Origin: Akkermansia muciniphila
GTDB lineage: Bacteria > Verrucomicrobiota > Verrucomicrobiia > Limisphaerales > UBA9464
Direction: 5' to 3'
Assembly (NCBI GenBank): GCA_945900455.1
Contig: CAMDJH010000006.1
Coordinates: 1 to 52,434 of the forward strand
Length of the DNA stretch: 52,434 nt
In this document: positions 33,379 through 42,836 of the stretch, one piece after another
Numbering within the stretch: the stretch's first letter is position 1
Layout: each line of letters begins with the position of its first letter
Made by a program: the position numbers and the translations under genes
Notes under the pieces: generated by a model
The model's database searches: none
What the model was told of the DNA's origin: nothing
What the model saw: only the letters and a program-made list of their open reading frames with translations

Positions 33379-34824
33379 CTATGGCTTGGCGGCGGCGGCA
33401 ACGGTTTCCGCCTCCTTGAACAAATCGGCCAGCATCCGCAGCGCGCTGGTCACCAGCATTTCACCGGAGCCTTCGGCGACGCGGGCGCTCTCGACTTCGT
33501 AGTTACCTTCAGGATATGCGGACATGTTCGGGATGTAGCCTACGGTGCCATTGGCCAGCTCGACGTTGTATGTGTTCGGGAACGTAGAACCAGCCTTCAC
33601 GCTGAGCCCCAGTTCGACGAACATTTCGCCCGGCCAGGCCACCCAAGCGACGTCGCGCCCCAGCGTGATGACCTGCATTTCGACCTCCTGCGGTTTGCCT
33701 TCGCGCGCTGCGTTGTCGAGGATGCGGTGCGCCCGCACCAACTTCATGAAACCATCACGGGTGCTGTCCTTCGCAGTGAGCACGTCGAAGCGCGCCTGCT
33801 TCAGTTGTTCCGGCGTGAATCGCGGCAGCGGCAGCGACACGATTTCACTCCGGACACGCAGCGGACTCGTATTACCGAGTGGTTGCAAACGGGCGTAAGC
33901 TTTGAAGACCGCGGCGGCCAACACCGTGCCAAGGCGCGTCGCCTCCTGCGGGCTGGTTTGGCCGCCGGCCCAACGCACGTCCGTGTGGTTAATGTTGCCG
34001 CAGGTGCCGTTGGCGAAAATGGTCAACATCTCGGGCCCTTTGTAGAGCGCGAGCGTTCGTGACAACGCGCCGGGATAGTCCGCCGAGATGCGCGTGCCTC
34101 CAGTGGTATCCGGGTGCATCGCGTAGTTCACGAACGTTAGCAACGGTGCAGATTTGGCCGCTACGGACTCGGCGTAAAACACGCCGACTTCAGGATCGAT
34201 CGGACCGGCGGCGCGGACGATGTTTGCATTCATCTTGCCGGGATTCCAACCGACCGAGCCGTCGCGCATCCAGAAGCGGCGGTTTCGCGCCAGCTCGAGC
34301 TCTTGCTGCTTCGCCACGGACACCCGAACAGGCTGCCGTTTCTCGTTGGCTGCAACCACGGCGTCGGCGATCAACCTGGGCAAGCCCTGGCTGTAGTTCT
34401 TCGAGGCGTCCTTCCCACCACCGTCGGTTTCGTCCCGGCTCCATTCGCGATATAACACCGGAGCCGTATGGGTATGAGTGGCGGCAAGCATCACGTTCGC
34501 GCCTGGAATTCCAGTGCGTTCCTCCACCCGCTGGCGCGCCTCGGTGACGATCCATTTAGGCATCGCAATGAGATCGCAAACGACAATGACCGCGCGAGTC
34601 TGGCCATCATCGAGCACGGTGGCCTTGGCAAAGATGTCATCCATCACACCCTCGTTGCCGCGCTCGTGATAATAGCCGGCCAGCCCGATGCCGGCCGGCG
34701 GATTGATCGGAACGGCCGCAGTGCCGAGGCGAAGTTCTGCGGCGAATGCACCGCCCGCCTCAAACAACAACACCAGGATCAGGCTCGTCCAATGAGATAG
34801 GCGACAGTTGTTGACTGGTTTCAT
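33379..34824 (-). CDS. Secreted neutral/alkaline ceramidase-like protein
   Basis: A 481-residue exported protein of the neutral ceramidase N-terminal domain family. Signal peptide 1-28 (ending GGAFA). Motifs: ELRLGTAAVPINPPAGIGLA, GNEGVMDDIFAKATVLDDG, ANVMLAATHTHTAPVL with the two His metal ligands, RRFWMRDGSVGWNPG and FVNYAMHPDTTGGTRISADY. In Verrucomicrobiota and Planctomycetota such proteins are numerous, and most probably act on substrates other than ceramide; some are annotated as alkaline hydrolases. No partner gene is adjacent, as gltX ends 211 bases away on the same strand. The substrate is unknown. Confidence 0.85.
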   Translation of the reverse strand: MKPVNNCRLSHWTSLILVLLFEAGGAFAAELRLGTAAVPINPPAGIGLAGYYHERGNEGVMDDIFAKATVLDDGQTRAVIVVCDLIAMPKWIVTEARQRVEERTGIPGANVMLAATHTHTAPVLYREWSRDETDGGGKDASKNYSQGLPRLIADAVVAANEKRQPVRVSVAKQQELELARNRRFWMRDGSVGWNPGKMNANIVRAAGPIDPEVGVFYAESVAAKSAPLLTFVNYAMHPDTTGGTRISADYPGALSRTLALYKGPEMLTIFANGTCGNINHTDVRWAGGQTSPQEATRLGTVLAAAVFKAYARLQPLGNTSPLRVRSEIVSLPLPRFTPEQLKQARFDVLTAKDSTRDGFMKLVRAHRILDNAAREGKPQEVEMQVITLGRDVAWVAWPGEMFVELGLSVKAGSTFPNTYNVELANGTVGYIPNMSAYPEGNYEVESARVAEGSGEMLVTSALRMLADLFKEAETVAAAAKP

Positions 34825-35142
34825 TTGAGGAAAGGTAGCAGTCTATTCCGTCCTGAGCTACCCGCTTCATTTCTTCAGATCTCGGTGGAATCTCGCCCTG
34901 GAAATCGCTGCAAATTGGTAGATTCAAGTTTTTGACCATCCGAGTTGGATCGCGGGCGCAAAACATTGCGCTTGATCCATCCCGATCTCGACACCAAGTT
35001 TGCATCGGAAATTTCACGTTTTTGGATCAGACCCACATCGTCCATCCGGTTAGCATTGGGTTCGTCCGATGTGGCGGATCTAACCGTGCATCCGGCTCAA
35101 GAACGGAATACGTTTCCTTGGAATGCAATCTGAATAAGCCCG
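34825..35142. promoter_or_regulatory. 318-base divergent spacer with two palindromes
   Basis: This gap separates the divergent ceramidase-like and PSD1-LamG genes and must hold both promoters. One hairpin spans 34947-34978 (GCGCAA, loop AACA, TTGCGC, framed by GGATC and GATCC). A second inverted repeat, CCACATCG at 35033 and CGATGTGG at 35067, is separated by 26 bases. No coding frame is convincing. The palindromes may be regulator sites for the PSD1 gene, but no consensus promoter is clear. Confidence 0.4.
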
Positions 35143-38100
35143 ATGTCGCGTATGCCTATTGGCCGTTTCTTCTCGCCGAGCTTTCCGACGAAGGTTGGCT
35201 GCCTCTACTGGATCATTCTGGCGATCGCCCTGCCAGCCCGCGCCGGGGACATCGCACCGTCGATTCAGCGCGGAACGCCCAATCCGCGAAGCGAAACCGG
35301 TACTGGATCCCAGATCCCTTTACCCGGTTCGGATCACTGGGCATTCCAGCCCGTCCACTGCCCGGTCGTTCCGCGGGTGCAGAACGGGGGCGAAGTTCAG
35401 ACCCCGGTTGACGCCTTCATCCTTGCCGCGCTGGAAGCCAAGAAACTCTTGCCGGCACCCCCTGCGGATCGGCGCACGCTCATTCGCCGCGCATTTTACG
35501 ATCTGATCGGCCTGCCACCGACGCCTGAAGAAATCGAGGCGTTTGTGCAGGATCGCTCCCCCAGCGCGTTCGCATCGGTCGTGGATCGCTTGCTGGCGTC
35601 GCCCGCCTACGGCGAGCGCTGGGGTCGACATTGGCTGGATGTTGTCCGTTATGCGGATGCCCGAGATTTGATTCAACTGCCCGTTGAAAGTGACTTCCGA
35701 GAAGCGTGGCGTTACCGCGACTGGGTGGTCGACGCCCACAACCGCGACCTGCCCTATTCGGAATTTATCCGCCACCAGATCGCCGGGGATCTGCTCCAGC
35801 CAAAAGACCGGGAGCAGATCGATATCGACGCGCTTGTCGCTACCGGGCTGCTCGCGATTGCAGATTTCGTTCCAGGCGATGTCGATAAGGAGCAGATGAT
35901 TGCAGATTACGTGAACGACCAGATCGATGTGGTCGGTCGTGCCTTTCTCGGACTGACCTTAGGCTGCGCGCGGTGTCACGATCACAAATTCGACCCGATC
36001 TCGATTCACGATTATTATGCGCTGGCGGGAATCTTTTTCAGCACACGCCTGATCCCGAGTCCGGTCCTCGGAAATACTCCGCTCGTTCGGGTCTCGCTCC
36101 TGCCCAAAGCGGAACTCGAACGAATCGAAACCCGGAAAAAGCACGCGGCGGATCTCGAAAAGCAAACCCGCCAGCTGAAGATCGAAGCGGACTTGGAATA
36201 CATGACCCACCTCGAGCGGCTCGCGACCGAGCAGACGGCGCGGTACCTCCTGGCAAGCCGGAAATTCAAGAACCAAATGGGAACTCCGGTCGCGATGGGG
36301 CTGACCGAGTTCGCCGAGTCCAATACGGTGCATCCTAGAATCCTAACGCAGTGGTTAGATTACTTCGGCCTGCGGAATTACCCACCCTGCGCGTCTCTTT
36401 CCCGCAACGAGGACGAAATCAAGGGCCTTCACCGGTGGAGCAGCGGCACCAATCATCCCCCAGCCATCCGTGTGAATGCCGGCGACGAGCCGGTCGAGCG
36501 CAAGGGGGTAACATTTCCCGCGCGCAGCCTCAGCCTGACTCCGTCAAAAACGAGCGGAAGCGTCATCGGTTGGACAAGTCCTTTCAGCGGGACGGTGCAA
36601 TTGAGGGGCCGCGTTACGAATGGAAAGCCCGCCGACAGCAAGGGATTCGTGGCGGCCCTGGACCTGCGGACCCAGGCGGGACGAAGGGAGATCGCTTCCT
36701 TCAATGTCACCGGCGGGAGGGCGGTTGAACTGGACGCCCCTTCCAATCCGCATCGCCTCGGCAATGTCGCAGTCCACCAGGGCGATCGCATCGAATTCAT
36801 TGTGCTACCTCAAGCCGATTCGACACCCACCGCGGTGCTCGACTGGACGATCGTCGAAGTGGGCGGAGACCGGGTCTGGAGCGCAACGCGAGACTTGGCC
36901 CGAGAGCCAGAAACGGACGACCCGGGCAATGCGCGTGCGGACGCTAACCGTAATCGCGATGTGTGGCATTTCCTCGAGACGGGTGAGGTTCGACGACCGA
37001 CGAGCGAGGCGGCCGGTTGGAGTGACGCTTGGGCTGCCTGGAGGCGGGCACTGGGAGAAGGCGACGGGAAACCGCCGGATTCGGCCTTGGTCGAAAGTGC
37101 GGCGCGCCAAGTGGAAAAGGAGCTCGTCACGATACGCCGGCAACAAGCCATCGAAGCGGATGCGCCCCCGTCCGGAGAACCCTCGCAACTCAGGGTCGAA
37201 ACGCTGAAACTGCAGGCAACCGACACACGCTTGCTAACGTCGAGTGACGGGCGAGTGACGTTCTGGCCAAACCGTGCCCGTTCAGGGTCGAGATTTGCCA
37301 CGGTTGCGCCGACCGCGACCGGGCCGCTCAGAACCAACGTCACGATCGGAGGCCGCAGCCGACCGGTGTTACACTTCGCGGGCAATGAACTGCTGGAGAT
37401 CCCGCAGACGGTGCCATCCGCCGGCAGTCTGTTCCTGGTCTTTCGGGTCGCAGACACGTCCGCCGCGGGGCAACGGTTGATCGGTTGGGAGGATGCGAGC
37501 GGAGGTCGCCACGGGATTGGCCTCATGGCAACTGCCGGGGGCGGTTTGCATGCCATCCTGCGAAAGGATGGTGCCAACGGGGATATCATTGCTGCACCCG
37601 TGACGAACAAAGACTTCGAGATCGTGAGCCTCACCTGGGGCAGCCAAGGCGCGACACTCTACCGCCAGGGTGTCTCCGTGGGCAAATCCAGCGGCATCGA
37701 TGGCGTCTCGTCCGATCCGGAAATCAAGAACTTGCGCCTCGGCGGCCCGGGATCGGGTGGCAGCGAAAAATTCCGGGGTGATCTGGCAGAGCTCCGAGTC
37801 TATGCGCAGCCGCTCGATGACGCGAGTCGTGGGAAAGTGGAGAAGGAGTTGTTCGACGCGTGGTTGAATCCCGACGGACCGAAAGTGACCCCGCTGAGCG
37901 CGATGGCACTCGTGTATGATGAACTCTGTTCGCCTCGCGGCCCATTCTGGCTCGACGACGGCGAGCGCGCGGGTGTGATCACCTCCAAATTCACGCCACG
38001 CATTCGCCAAATTCAGGTGGAGCTCGAGGCCCTGTACCCGTCAATCCCAACCAACGTCCCGCAAGCGGTCGTGGTCCTGGATGGGGGCCCCGTGAGTACG

Positions 38101-39027
38101 AAACACGAGGGGTTTAAGGACGCGCCGATCTATCTTCGGGGCAACCCTGCGAACCCCGGTGCCATCGTGCCGCGCGGCTTCCCGAAAATCTTGGCTGGGG
38201 ACCGCCAAGCGGCGATCACGGAGGGCAGCGGTCGCCTGCGCCTGGCAGACTGGATCGCCAGCACGAACAACCCGCTGACCGCCCGCGTCGCGGTCAATCG
38301 GATTTGGCAACATCATTTCGGCCAGGGGATCGTGCGCACTTCAACCAACTTCGGCCGACGCGGCGAGCGGCCCACGCATCCCGAACTGCTAGACTACCTA
38401 GCCTTCCGTTTCCTTGAATCCGGTGGGTCGCTCAAGGCAATGCACCGACTCATGATGCTCTCCGGAGTTTACCAACGGCAAAGTGGCGCTTCGTCCGAAG
38501 CGCTCGCCGCCGATCCGGAGAATTTGCTCTTGAGCCGCATGAACCGAATCAGTCTGGACGCGGAATCGTTCCGCGACAGTATGCTGGTTGTGGCGGGCCG
38601 ATTGGACAAAGTCCGCGGTGGCGTTGGCTTCCAGGATGTCACGCTGCCGCGGCGCTCGCTTTACTTGATGTCGGTTCGCACGGGCACCAAGTCCGGATTC
38701 GCGTCGGTCTTTGACGGCCCGGACAGCAGCGCGATTGTCGAAAAAAGAAACGTCTCCACGGTGGCACCGCAGGCGCTCTTTTTGTTGAACGACCCATTTA
38801 CCATTGACCAAGCAAGGTTGCTGGCTCGACGTGTGACCCAGGAATCGGCATCTTCCGATCCTTCCGAGCAGATTCGCGGGGTGTATCGCCTTTTATTTGG
38901 CCGCCTCCCGACGAGCGAAGAAGACGCCATTGGGCGATCGCTACTCGGGGGAGCGGGCCCGGCGGATCCGTTGGAACGTTTTTGTCAGATGCTGCTTTGT
39001 TCGAACGAGTTTTTTTACGTGGACTGA
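35143..39027 (+). CDS. Giant secreted PSD1 protein with LamG-like insert
   Basis: A 1294-residue exported protein. A hydrophobic signal segment lies at about residues 20-34 (WIILAIALPARAG). DUF1549 spans about 90-305 (IRRAFYDLIGLPPTPEEIEA, GRHWLDVVRYADARD), ending in the family CxxCH (GCARCHDHKFDPISIHDYY). A coiled-coil (about 320-360) and a Gly/Ser-rich beta region (about 425-640) follow. A LamG/concanavalin-like domain lies at about 705-905 (SAGSLFLVFRVADTSAAGQR, LRLGGPGSGGSEKFRGDLAE) and DUF1553 at about 1025-1280 (LADWIASTNNPLTARVAVNR). The LamG insert suggests carbohydrate binding. The DUF1501 partner follows after 35 bases. Confidence 0.88.
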   Translation: MSRMPIGRFFSPSFPTKVGCLYWIILAIALPARAGDIAPSIQRGTPNPRSETGTGSQIPLPGSDHWAFQPVHCPVVPRVQNGGEVQTPVDAFILAALEAKKLLPAPPADRRTLIRRAFYDLIGLPPTPEEIEAFVQDRSPSAFASVVDRLLASPAYGERWGRHWLDVVRYADARDLIQLPVESDFREAWRYRDWVVDAHNRDLPYSEFIRHQIAGDLLQPKDREQIDIDALVATGLLAIADFVPGDVDKEQMIADYVNDQIDVVGRAFLGLTLGCARCHDHKFDPISIHDYYALAGIFFSTRLIPSPVLGNTPLVRVSLLPKAELERIETRKKHAADLEKQTRQLKIEADLEYMTHLERLATEQTARYLLASRKFKNQMGTPVAMGLTEFAESNTVHPRILTQWLDYFGLRNYPPCASLSRNEDEIKGLHRWSSGTNHPPAIRVNAGDEPVERKGVTFPARSLSLTPSKTSGSVIGWTSPFSGTVQLRGRVTNGKPADSKGFVAALDLRTQAGRREIASFNVTGGRAVELDAPSNPHRLGNVAVHQGDRIEFIVLPQADSTPTAVLDWTIVEVGGDRVWSATRDLAREPETDDPGNARADANRNRDVWHFLETGEVRRPTSEAAGWSDAWAAWRRALGEGDGKPPDSALVESAARQVEKELVTIRRQQAIEADAPPSGEPSQLRVETLKLQATDTRLLTSSDGRVTFWPNRARSGSRFATVAPTATGPLRTNVTIGGRSRPVLHFAGNELLEIPQTVPSAGSLFLVFRVADTSAAGQRLIGWEDASGGRHGIGLMATAGGGLHAILRKDGANGDIIAAPVTNKDFEIVSLTWGSQGATLYRQGVSVGKSSGIDGVSSDPEIKNLRLGGPGSGGSEKFRGDLAELRVYAQPLDDASRGKVEKELFDAWLNPDGPKVTPLSAMALVYDELCSPRGPFWLDDGERAGVITSKFTPRIRQIQVELEALYPSIPTNVPQAVVVLDGGPVSTKHEGFKDAPIYLRGNPANPGAIVPRGFPKILAGDRQAAITEGSGRLRLADWIASTNNPLTARVAVNRIWQHHFGQGIVRTSTNFGRRGERPTHPELLDYLAFRFLESGGSLKAMHRLMMLSGVYQRQSGASSEALAADPENLLLSRMNRISLDAESFRDSMLVVAGRLDKVRGGVGFQDVTLPRRSLYLMSVRTGTKSGFASVFDGPDSSAIVEKRNVSTVAPQALFLLNDPFTIDQARLLARRVTQESASSDPSEQIRGVYRLLFGRLPTSEEDAIGRSLLGGAGPADPLERFCQMLLCSNEFFYVD

Positions 39028-39062
39028 CACCGAGCACGCCCTGTCGGGCACCGAGGAACATC

Positions 39063-40505
39063 ATGAATCAGCCAGAACCGAATTCTCCCTATTCCGCGCC
39101 GCTCAGCCGCCGCGAGATGCTACGCCAAACCGGCGGCGGCTTTGGTTACCTCGCTCTGGCGAGTCTCTTGGGCGAAGCCGCCGTCACCGCCGCCGACTCG
39201 GGTGCAGTCTCTCCGCGGATCCGAGTCTCGACAAATCCGCTCGCGCCGAGGCCCTCGCATTTTGCCGGGCGGGCGAAGCGGGTCATCTTCCTGTTCATGC
39301 CGGGCGGGCCTTCCCAGGTCGACACGTTTGACCCGAAACCGCGTCTGACGCGGGACAACGGAAAACCCTCACCAAAGCTCTACCTCGGGCAGCAAAGAAA
39401 TCTTTTGGCCTCACCCTGGAAGTTCCAGAAGTACGGGCAGTCCGGCATTGAAGTCAGCGAGTTGTTTCCGCAGACCGCCCGGTGCATTGACGATATTTGC
39501 GTGATTCGCTCGATGGTCGCAGACGACACCAATCATCCCGGCGGTTGCCTGCAGATGAACACCGGCGAACGCGTCTCCTCGAGGCCCAGCATGGGAGCGT
39601 GGGTGACCTACGGCCTGGGTACCGAAAATCAGAATCTTCCGGGTTTTCTCGCGATCGGACCCGGACCCCTCATCGAAGGCGCGCGCCAATACGGGGCCAG
39701 TTTTCTGCCCGCGTCGTACCAGGGCACTTTTGTTTCCGACCTGGATAACCCGATTCGCAATTTAAAAAATCCGACGGTCGCCTCCGCGCAACACCGGCAG
39801 GAACTCGACGCCCTCAAGCGACTCAATGAACTTCACGCCGAGCAACGATCCGGCGACGGTCGCCTCGCCGCGCGAATCGACTCCTTCGAGCTCGCCTACC
39901 GCATGCAATCGGAAGCACCGGAGGCCTTCGACTTGACGAAGGAATCCGAAGTGACCAAAAAGCTCTACGGCATAGATCAGACACACACCGCGATCTTCGG
40001 AAAACAGTGCCTGCTGGCGCGGCGATTGATCGAACGAGGGGTGCGTTTCGTCCAGCTCTATCATACCACCGGTGGATTCCAGCCCTGGGACCAGCATGGC
40101 GATCTCAAGGCGGGCCACGCGAAGAATGCCGCGGCGACGGATCTGCCGATTGCGGGACTGCTGCACGACCTCAAATCGCGTGGACTGCTGGAGGATACGC
40201 TGGTGATTTGGGGAGGCGAATTCGGGCGCACACCCGCCGCACAAGGTACCGATGGCCGTGATCATCATCCCTACGGATTCAGCATGTGGCTGGCCGGTGG
40301 CGGCGTGCGTGGCGGTATGACTCACGGCGCAACGGACGAGTTAGGCTGGGACGCAGTGGAAAATCCGGTTCACGTGCACGATCTCCACGCGACGATCCTG
40401 CATCTGCTTGGAATCAACCACGAGTTGCTGACGTATCGGTACGCGGGGCGCGACTTTCGACTGACCGATGTATCGGGGCACGTGGTACACAGAATTCTCG
40501 CCTGA
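39063..40505 (+). CDS. DUF1501 (sulfatase-like) exported protein, partner of PSD1-LamG
   Basis: A 480-residue DUF1501 protein with a twin-arginine-type signal SRREMLRQTGGGFGYLALAS. Motifs VIFLFMPGGPSQVDTFDPKP, IRSMVADDTNHPGG, IWGGEFGRTPAAQGTDGRDH and HVHDLHATILHLLGINH parallel those of the gene at 18716, and the two proteins align over their whole length. The ATG at 39063 is chosen because the frame upstream overlaps the PSD1 coding region. It is 35 bases after the PSD1 stop. The gene sits at the 5' edge of the sugar locus that begins at 40603. Confidence 0.9.
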   Translation: MNQPEPNSPYSAPLSRREMLRQTGGGFGYLALASLLGEAAVTAADSGAVSPRIRVSTNPLAPRPSHFAGRAKRVIFLFMPGGPSQVDTFDPKPRLTRDNGKPSPKLYLGQQRNLLASPWKFQKYGQSGIEVSELFPQTARCIDDICVIRSMVADDTNHPGGCLQMNTGERVSSRPSMGAWVTYGLGTENQNLPGFLAIGPGPLIEGARQYGASFLPASYQGTFVSDLDNPIRNLKNPTVASAQHRQELDALKRLNELHAEQRSGDGRLAARIDSFELAYRMQSEAPEAFDLTKESEVTKKLYGIDQTHTAIFGKQCLLARRLIERGVRFVQLYHTTGGFQPWDQHGDLKAGHAKNAAATDLPIAGLLHDLKSRGLLEDTLVIWGGEFGRTPAAQGTDGRDHHPYGFSMWLAGGGVRGGMTHGATDELGWDAVENPVHVHDLHATILHLLGINHELLTYRYAGRDFRLTDVSGHVVHRILA

Positions 40506-40511
40506 GCCGGC

Positions 40512-40597
40512 TCGGAACCATTCGGAAAATTCCGATGCCCAATCGACGTATGACTCACGGTGCTTTACGTAATCCCAACCAACCTGGATTCTTCCGA
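40512..40597. promoter_or_regulatory. Four TCGGAA/TTCCGA half-sites before the sugar locus
   Basis: The 97-base spacer between the DUF1501 stop and the MFS start carries TCGGAA at 40512 and 40522, TTCCGA at 40530 and TTCCGA at 40592. The middle pair forms an inverted repeat with a two-base centre (TCGGAA-AA-TTCCGA). Four copies of one hexamer in under 90 bases is well above expectation by chance. It looks like an operator for a regulator not found in the window. No clear -35/-10 pair was found. Confidence 0.45.
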
Positions 40598-40602
40598 GCG
40601 AC

Positions 40603-42015
40603 ATGACCTCCCCCCAGCGTAGTATGGCATCACCCGACGATTCGACTCGCTCGCAACGAGTGGCGACCGCCTACGCTTTTCGCATCGCGATCGTGGCGGC
40701 GCTTGGCGGATTCTTGTTTGGTTACGACATCGCCATCATTTCGGGCGCACTGATTTTTCTTAAGTCAGCGTTCAATCTCGACCCGTACCAGCAAGGATTC
40801 GCGGTGAGCAGCGCCGCCATCGGTTGCATCGTCGGTCCCCTCGTGGCGGTTGCGCTCAGTGATGCGATTGGCCGCAGGAGAACTTTGGTAGCCGCCGCAC
40901 TGCTGCTGGGTGTCTCTGCCATTGGCACCGCCCTGCCCAGGGATATGCTCCAGTTTAATCTGCTGCGGATTGTCGGCGGAATCGGAGTCGGGCTGGCCTC
41001 CGTGGTTTCGCCTATGTACATCGCGGAGATGGCCCCGGCGCGGCTGCGAGGACGCTTGGTTTCGGTGAATCAACTGGCGATCGTCACGGGGTTGTTCGCT
41101 GCGAGTGTGGTTTCATACGCCCTATCATTCAGCGGAAGCTGGCGCTGGATGTTTGCCACCACCGCGGTTCCCGTCGTTTTTTGGCTGGTTGGGTTAACTG
41201 CGCTTCCGGAAAGCCCTCGCTGGCTTGCGGCCAAGGGGCGGGACGCGGAGGCGCTCAAGCTGCTCGCCAAGAGCGAAGGCTCGACTCAGTCCGAAGCGGC
41301 GTTGAACGAAATCAAGGCGTCGATCGCCGAGGAAACCGGCGGGATATCCGAACTTTTCCAACCCGGCATGCGCATCGCCCTCCTGGTGGCGGTCATGCTG
41401 GCAATCCTCCAACAGATGACCGGTGTGAGCATCCTCTTGGTCTATGCGCCGACAATTTTTAAGAGCGCCGGGTTTTCGGCCGCTTCCGATGCGATCTGGC
41501 AGGCAATCCCACTCAATGTCTGGAACATCCTCTGTACCGCGGTCGCCTTCTGGCTGGTGGACCGACTCGGGCGACGCCCCCTCCTCTTGATCGGCACGAC
41601 CGGAATGGCCGTGGGCCTCATCATTATGGGGTTCTGCTTTCATTTTGGCTGGTCGGGTTACCCCGTCGTCGTCGTGATGTTCTTGTGTGTGGGCGCCTAT
41701 GTCAGCAGCCTCGCACCCCTGGCCTGGTTAATCATGGCGGAGATTTTCCCAACAAGAATTCGCGGGCGAGCCATGTCCATCGCCGGAGTGGCCCTCTGGC
41801 TGGCGTTCTTCATCGGAAGCCAGATTTTTCCCCCGTTGTGCAGTTTTTTCGAAACCAAGTACGGTTCACCGGCCGGCGTTTTCTGGCTGTTTGCCGCCGT
41901 CTGTGTCTTTGCGTTTTGGTTCTGTTGGCGCTTGGTTCCCGAAACCAAGGGCCGAACACTGGAAGCGATTGCCGCTTCCTGGAAGAAACGCGGCCAAGTC
42001 GGAATCACGGAATGA
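40603..42015 (+). CDS. Sugar-porter family MFS transporter
   Basis: A 470-residue, 12-helix transporter of the sugar porter branch of the major facilitator superfamily, moving a sugar with H+. Signatures: GGFLFGYDIAIISGALIFLK in helix 1, DAIGRRRTLVAAA and DRLGRRPLLLIGTTG at the 2-3 and 8-9 loops, ALPESPRWLAAKGRD at the central loop and VPETKGRTLEAIAAS at the end. The ATG at 40603 is used; one at 40624 is also possible. It is the first gene of a long co-directional group. An ABC importer is present further downstream, so the locus has two uptake routes. Confidence 0.9.
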   Translation: MTSPQRSMASPDDSTRSQRVATAYAFRIAIVAALGGFLFGYDIAIISGALIFLKSAFNLDPYQQGFAVSSAAIGCIVGPLVAVALSDAIGRRRTLVAAALLLGVSAIGTALPRDMLQFNLLRIVGGIGVGLASVVSPMYIAEMAPARLRGRLVSVNQLAIVTGLFAASVVSYALSFSGSWRWMFATTAVPVVFWLVGLTALPESPRWLAAKGRDAEALKLLAKSEGSTQSEAALNEIKASIAEETGGISELFQPGMRIALLVAVMLAILQQMTGVSILLVYAPTIFKSAGFSAASDAIWQAIPLNVWNILCTAVAFWLVDRLGRRPLLLIGTTGMAVGLIIMGFCFHFGWSGYPVVVVMFLCVGAYVSSLAPLAWLIMAEIFPTRIRGRAMSIAGVALWLAFFIGSQIFPPLCSFFETKYGSPAGVFWLFAAVCVFAFWFCWRLVPETKGRTLEAIAASWKKRGQVGITE

Positions 42016-42048
42016 GATGTGGATCCCGTTCGGATGGATTCTTTGCCA

Positions 42049-42834
42049 ATGAAGATGCCTACTAATCAAAAAACGGTCCTGGTCACCGGAGCCGCCCAGG
42101 GATTGGGTCGCGAAATCTGCCTGCAGCTGGCGGCGAAGAACTGGCGGACCGTTGTCGCCGACCTGAACCGCGACGCAGGAGAACAGTGTGCGGCCGAATG
42201 CCGCCAGAAGGGTCCTGATTCCTTCTTTCTCCTGGCGGACGTGGGGACCGCGGAAGGGCCGGCGCAGATGGTCGAGGCCGCGGTGCGTCATTTGGGTCAA
42301 TTGGACGTGCTGATCAACTGCGCCGCCTACGCCACCGCCGAAGCCTTCATCGAAATGAGCGCCCACTCCTGGGAGCTATCGATGCTCGTCAATGTGCGTG
42401 GCATCGCGTTAGCCACCGCAGCGGCCGCGCGTCAGATGATCCCACAAGGGGGCGGGCGGATCATCAATATCACCTCGCCCGCCTCACGGATGGCGCTGCC
42501 GAATTATGCCGCCTACGCCGCCAGTAAAGCCGCGGTCGACTCCTTGACGCGCTCGTCGGCCGTCGCATTGGCTGGGAAGAATATTCAGGTTAACAGCGTC
42601 GCACCCGGGATGATGGACACTCCCATGCAGGCGAAGACCGAAGCTGCGCTTGCCGTACTCGAGGGCCAAACGGACCTGAATGCGTTCCTGGCCGCGCGCA
42701 CCGCGCGCATCCCAACCGGCCGCCGCACGACGTGCGAAGAAGTTGCCGAAGTGATCGTCTGGCTTGCCGCTGAGGCACCCGACTATGTGACCGCAGAACG
42801 CATGAACATCTCCGGCGGTCTCGATAAGGACTGA
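42049..42834 (+). CDS. Short-chain dehydrogenase/reductase (first)
   Basis: A 261-residue NAD(P)-dependent SDR. It has the glycine-rich loop VLVTGAAQGLGREICLQLAA, ADL at the end of strand 2 (NAD or NADP preference not certain), the NxA-type INCAAYA region, catalytic Ser in INITSPASRM and Tyr/Lys in YAAYAASKAAVD, and the C-terminal VTAERMNISGG. It probably oxidises a sugar or polyol, or reduces a keto-sugar, in the pathway of this locus. The start is uncertain among ATGs at 42034, 42049 and 42055. It is two bases before the first transketolase subunit and 33 bases after the transporter. Confidence 0.88.
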   Translation: MKMPTNQKTVLVTGAAQGLGREICLQLAAKNWRTVVADLNRDAGEQCAAECRQKGPDSFFLLADVGTAEGPAQMVEAAVRHLGQLDVLINCAAYATAEAFIEMSAHSWELSMLVNVRGIALATAAAARQMIPQGGGRIINITSPASRMALPNYAAYAASKAAVDSLTRSSAVALAGKNIQVNSVAPGMMDTPMQAKTEAALAVLEGQTDLNAFLAARTARIPTGRRTTCEEVAEVIVWLAAEAPDYVTAERMNISGGLDKD

Positions 42835-42836
42835 AC

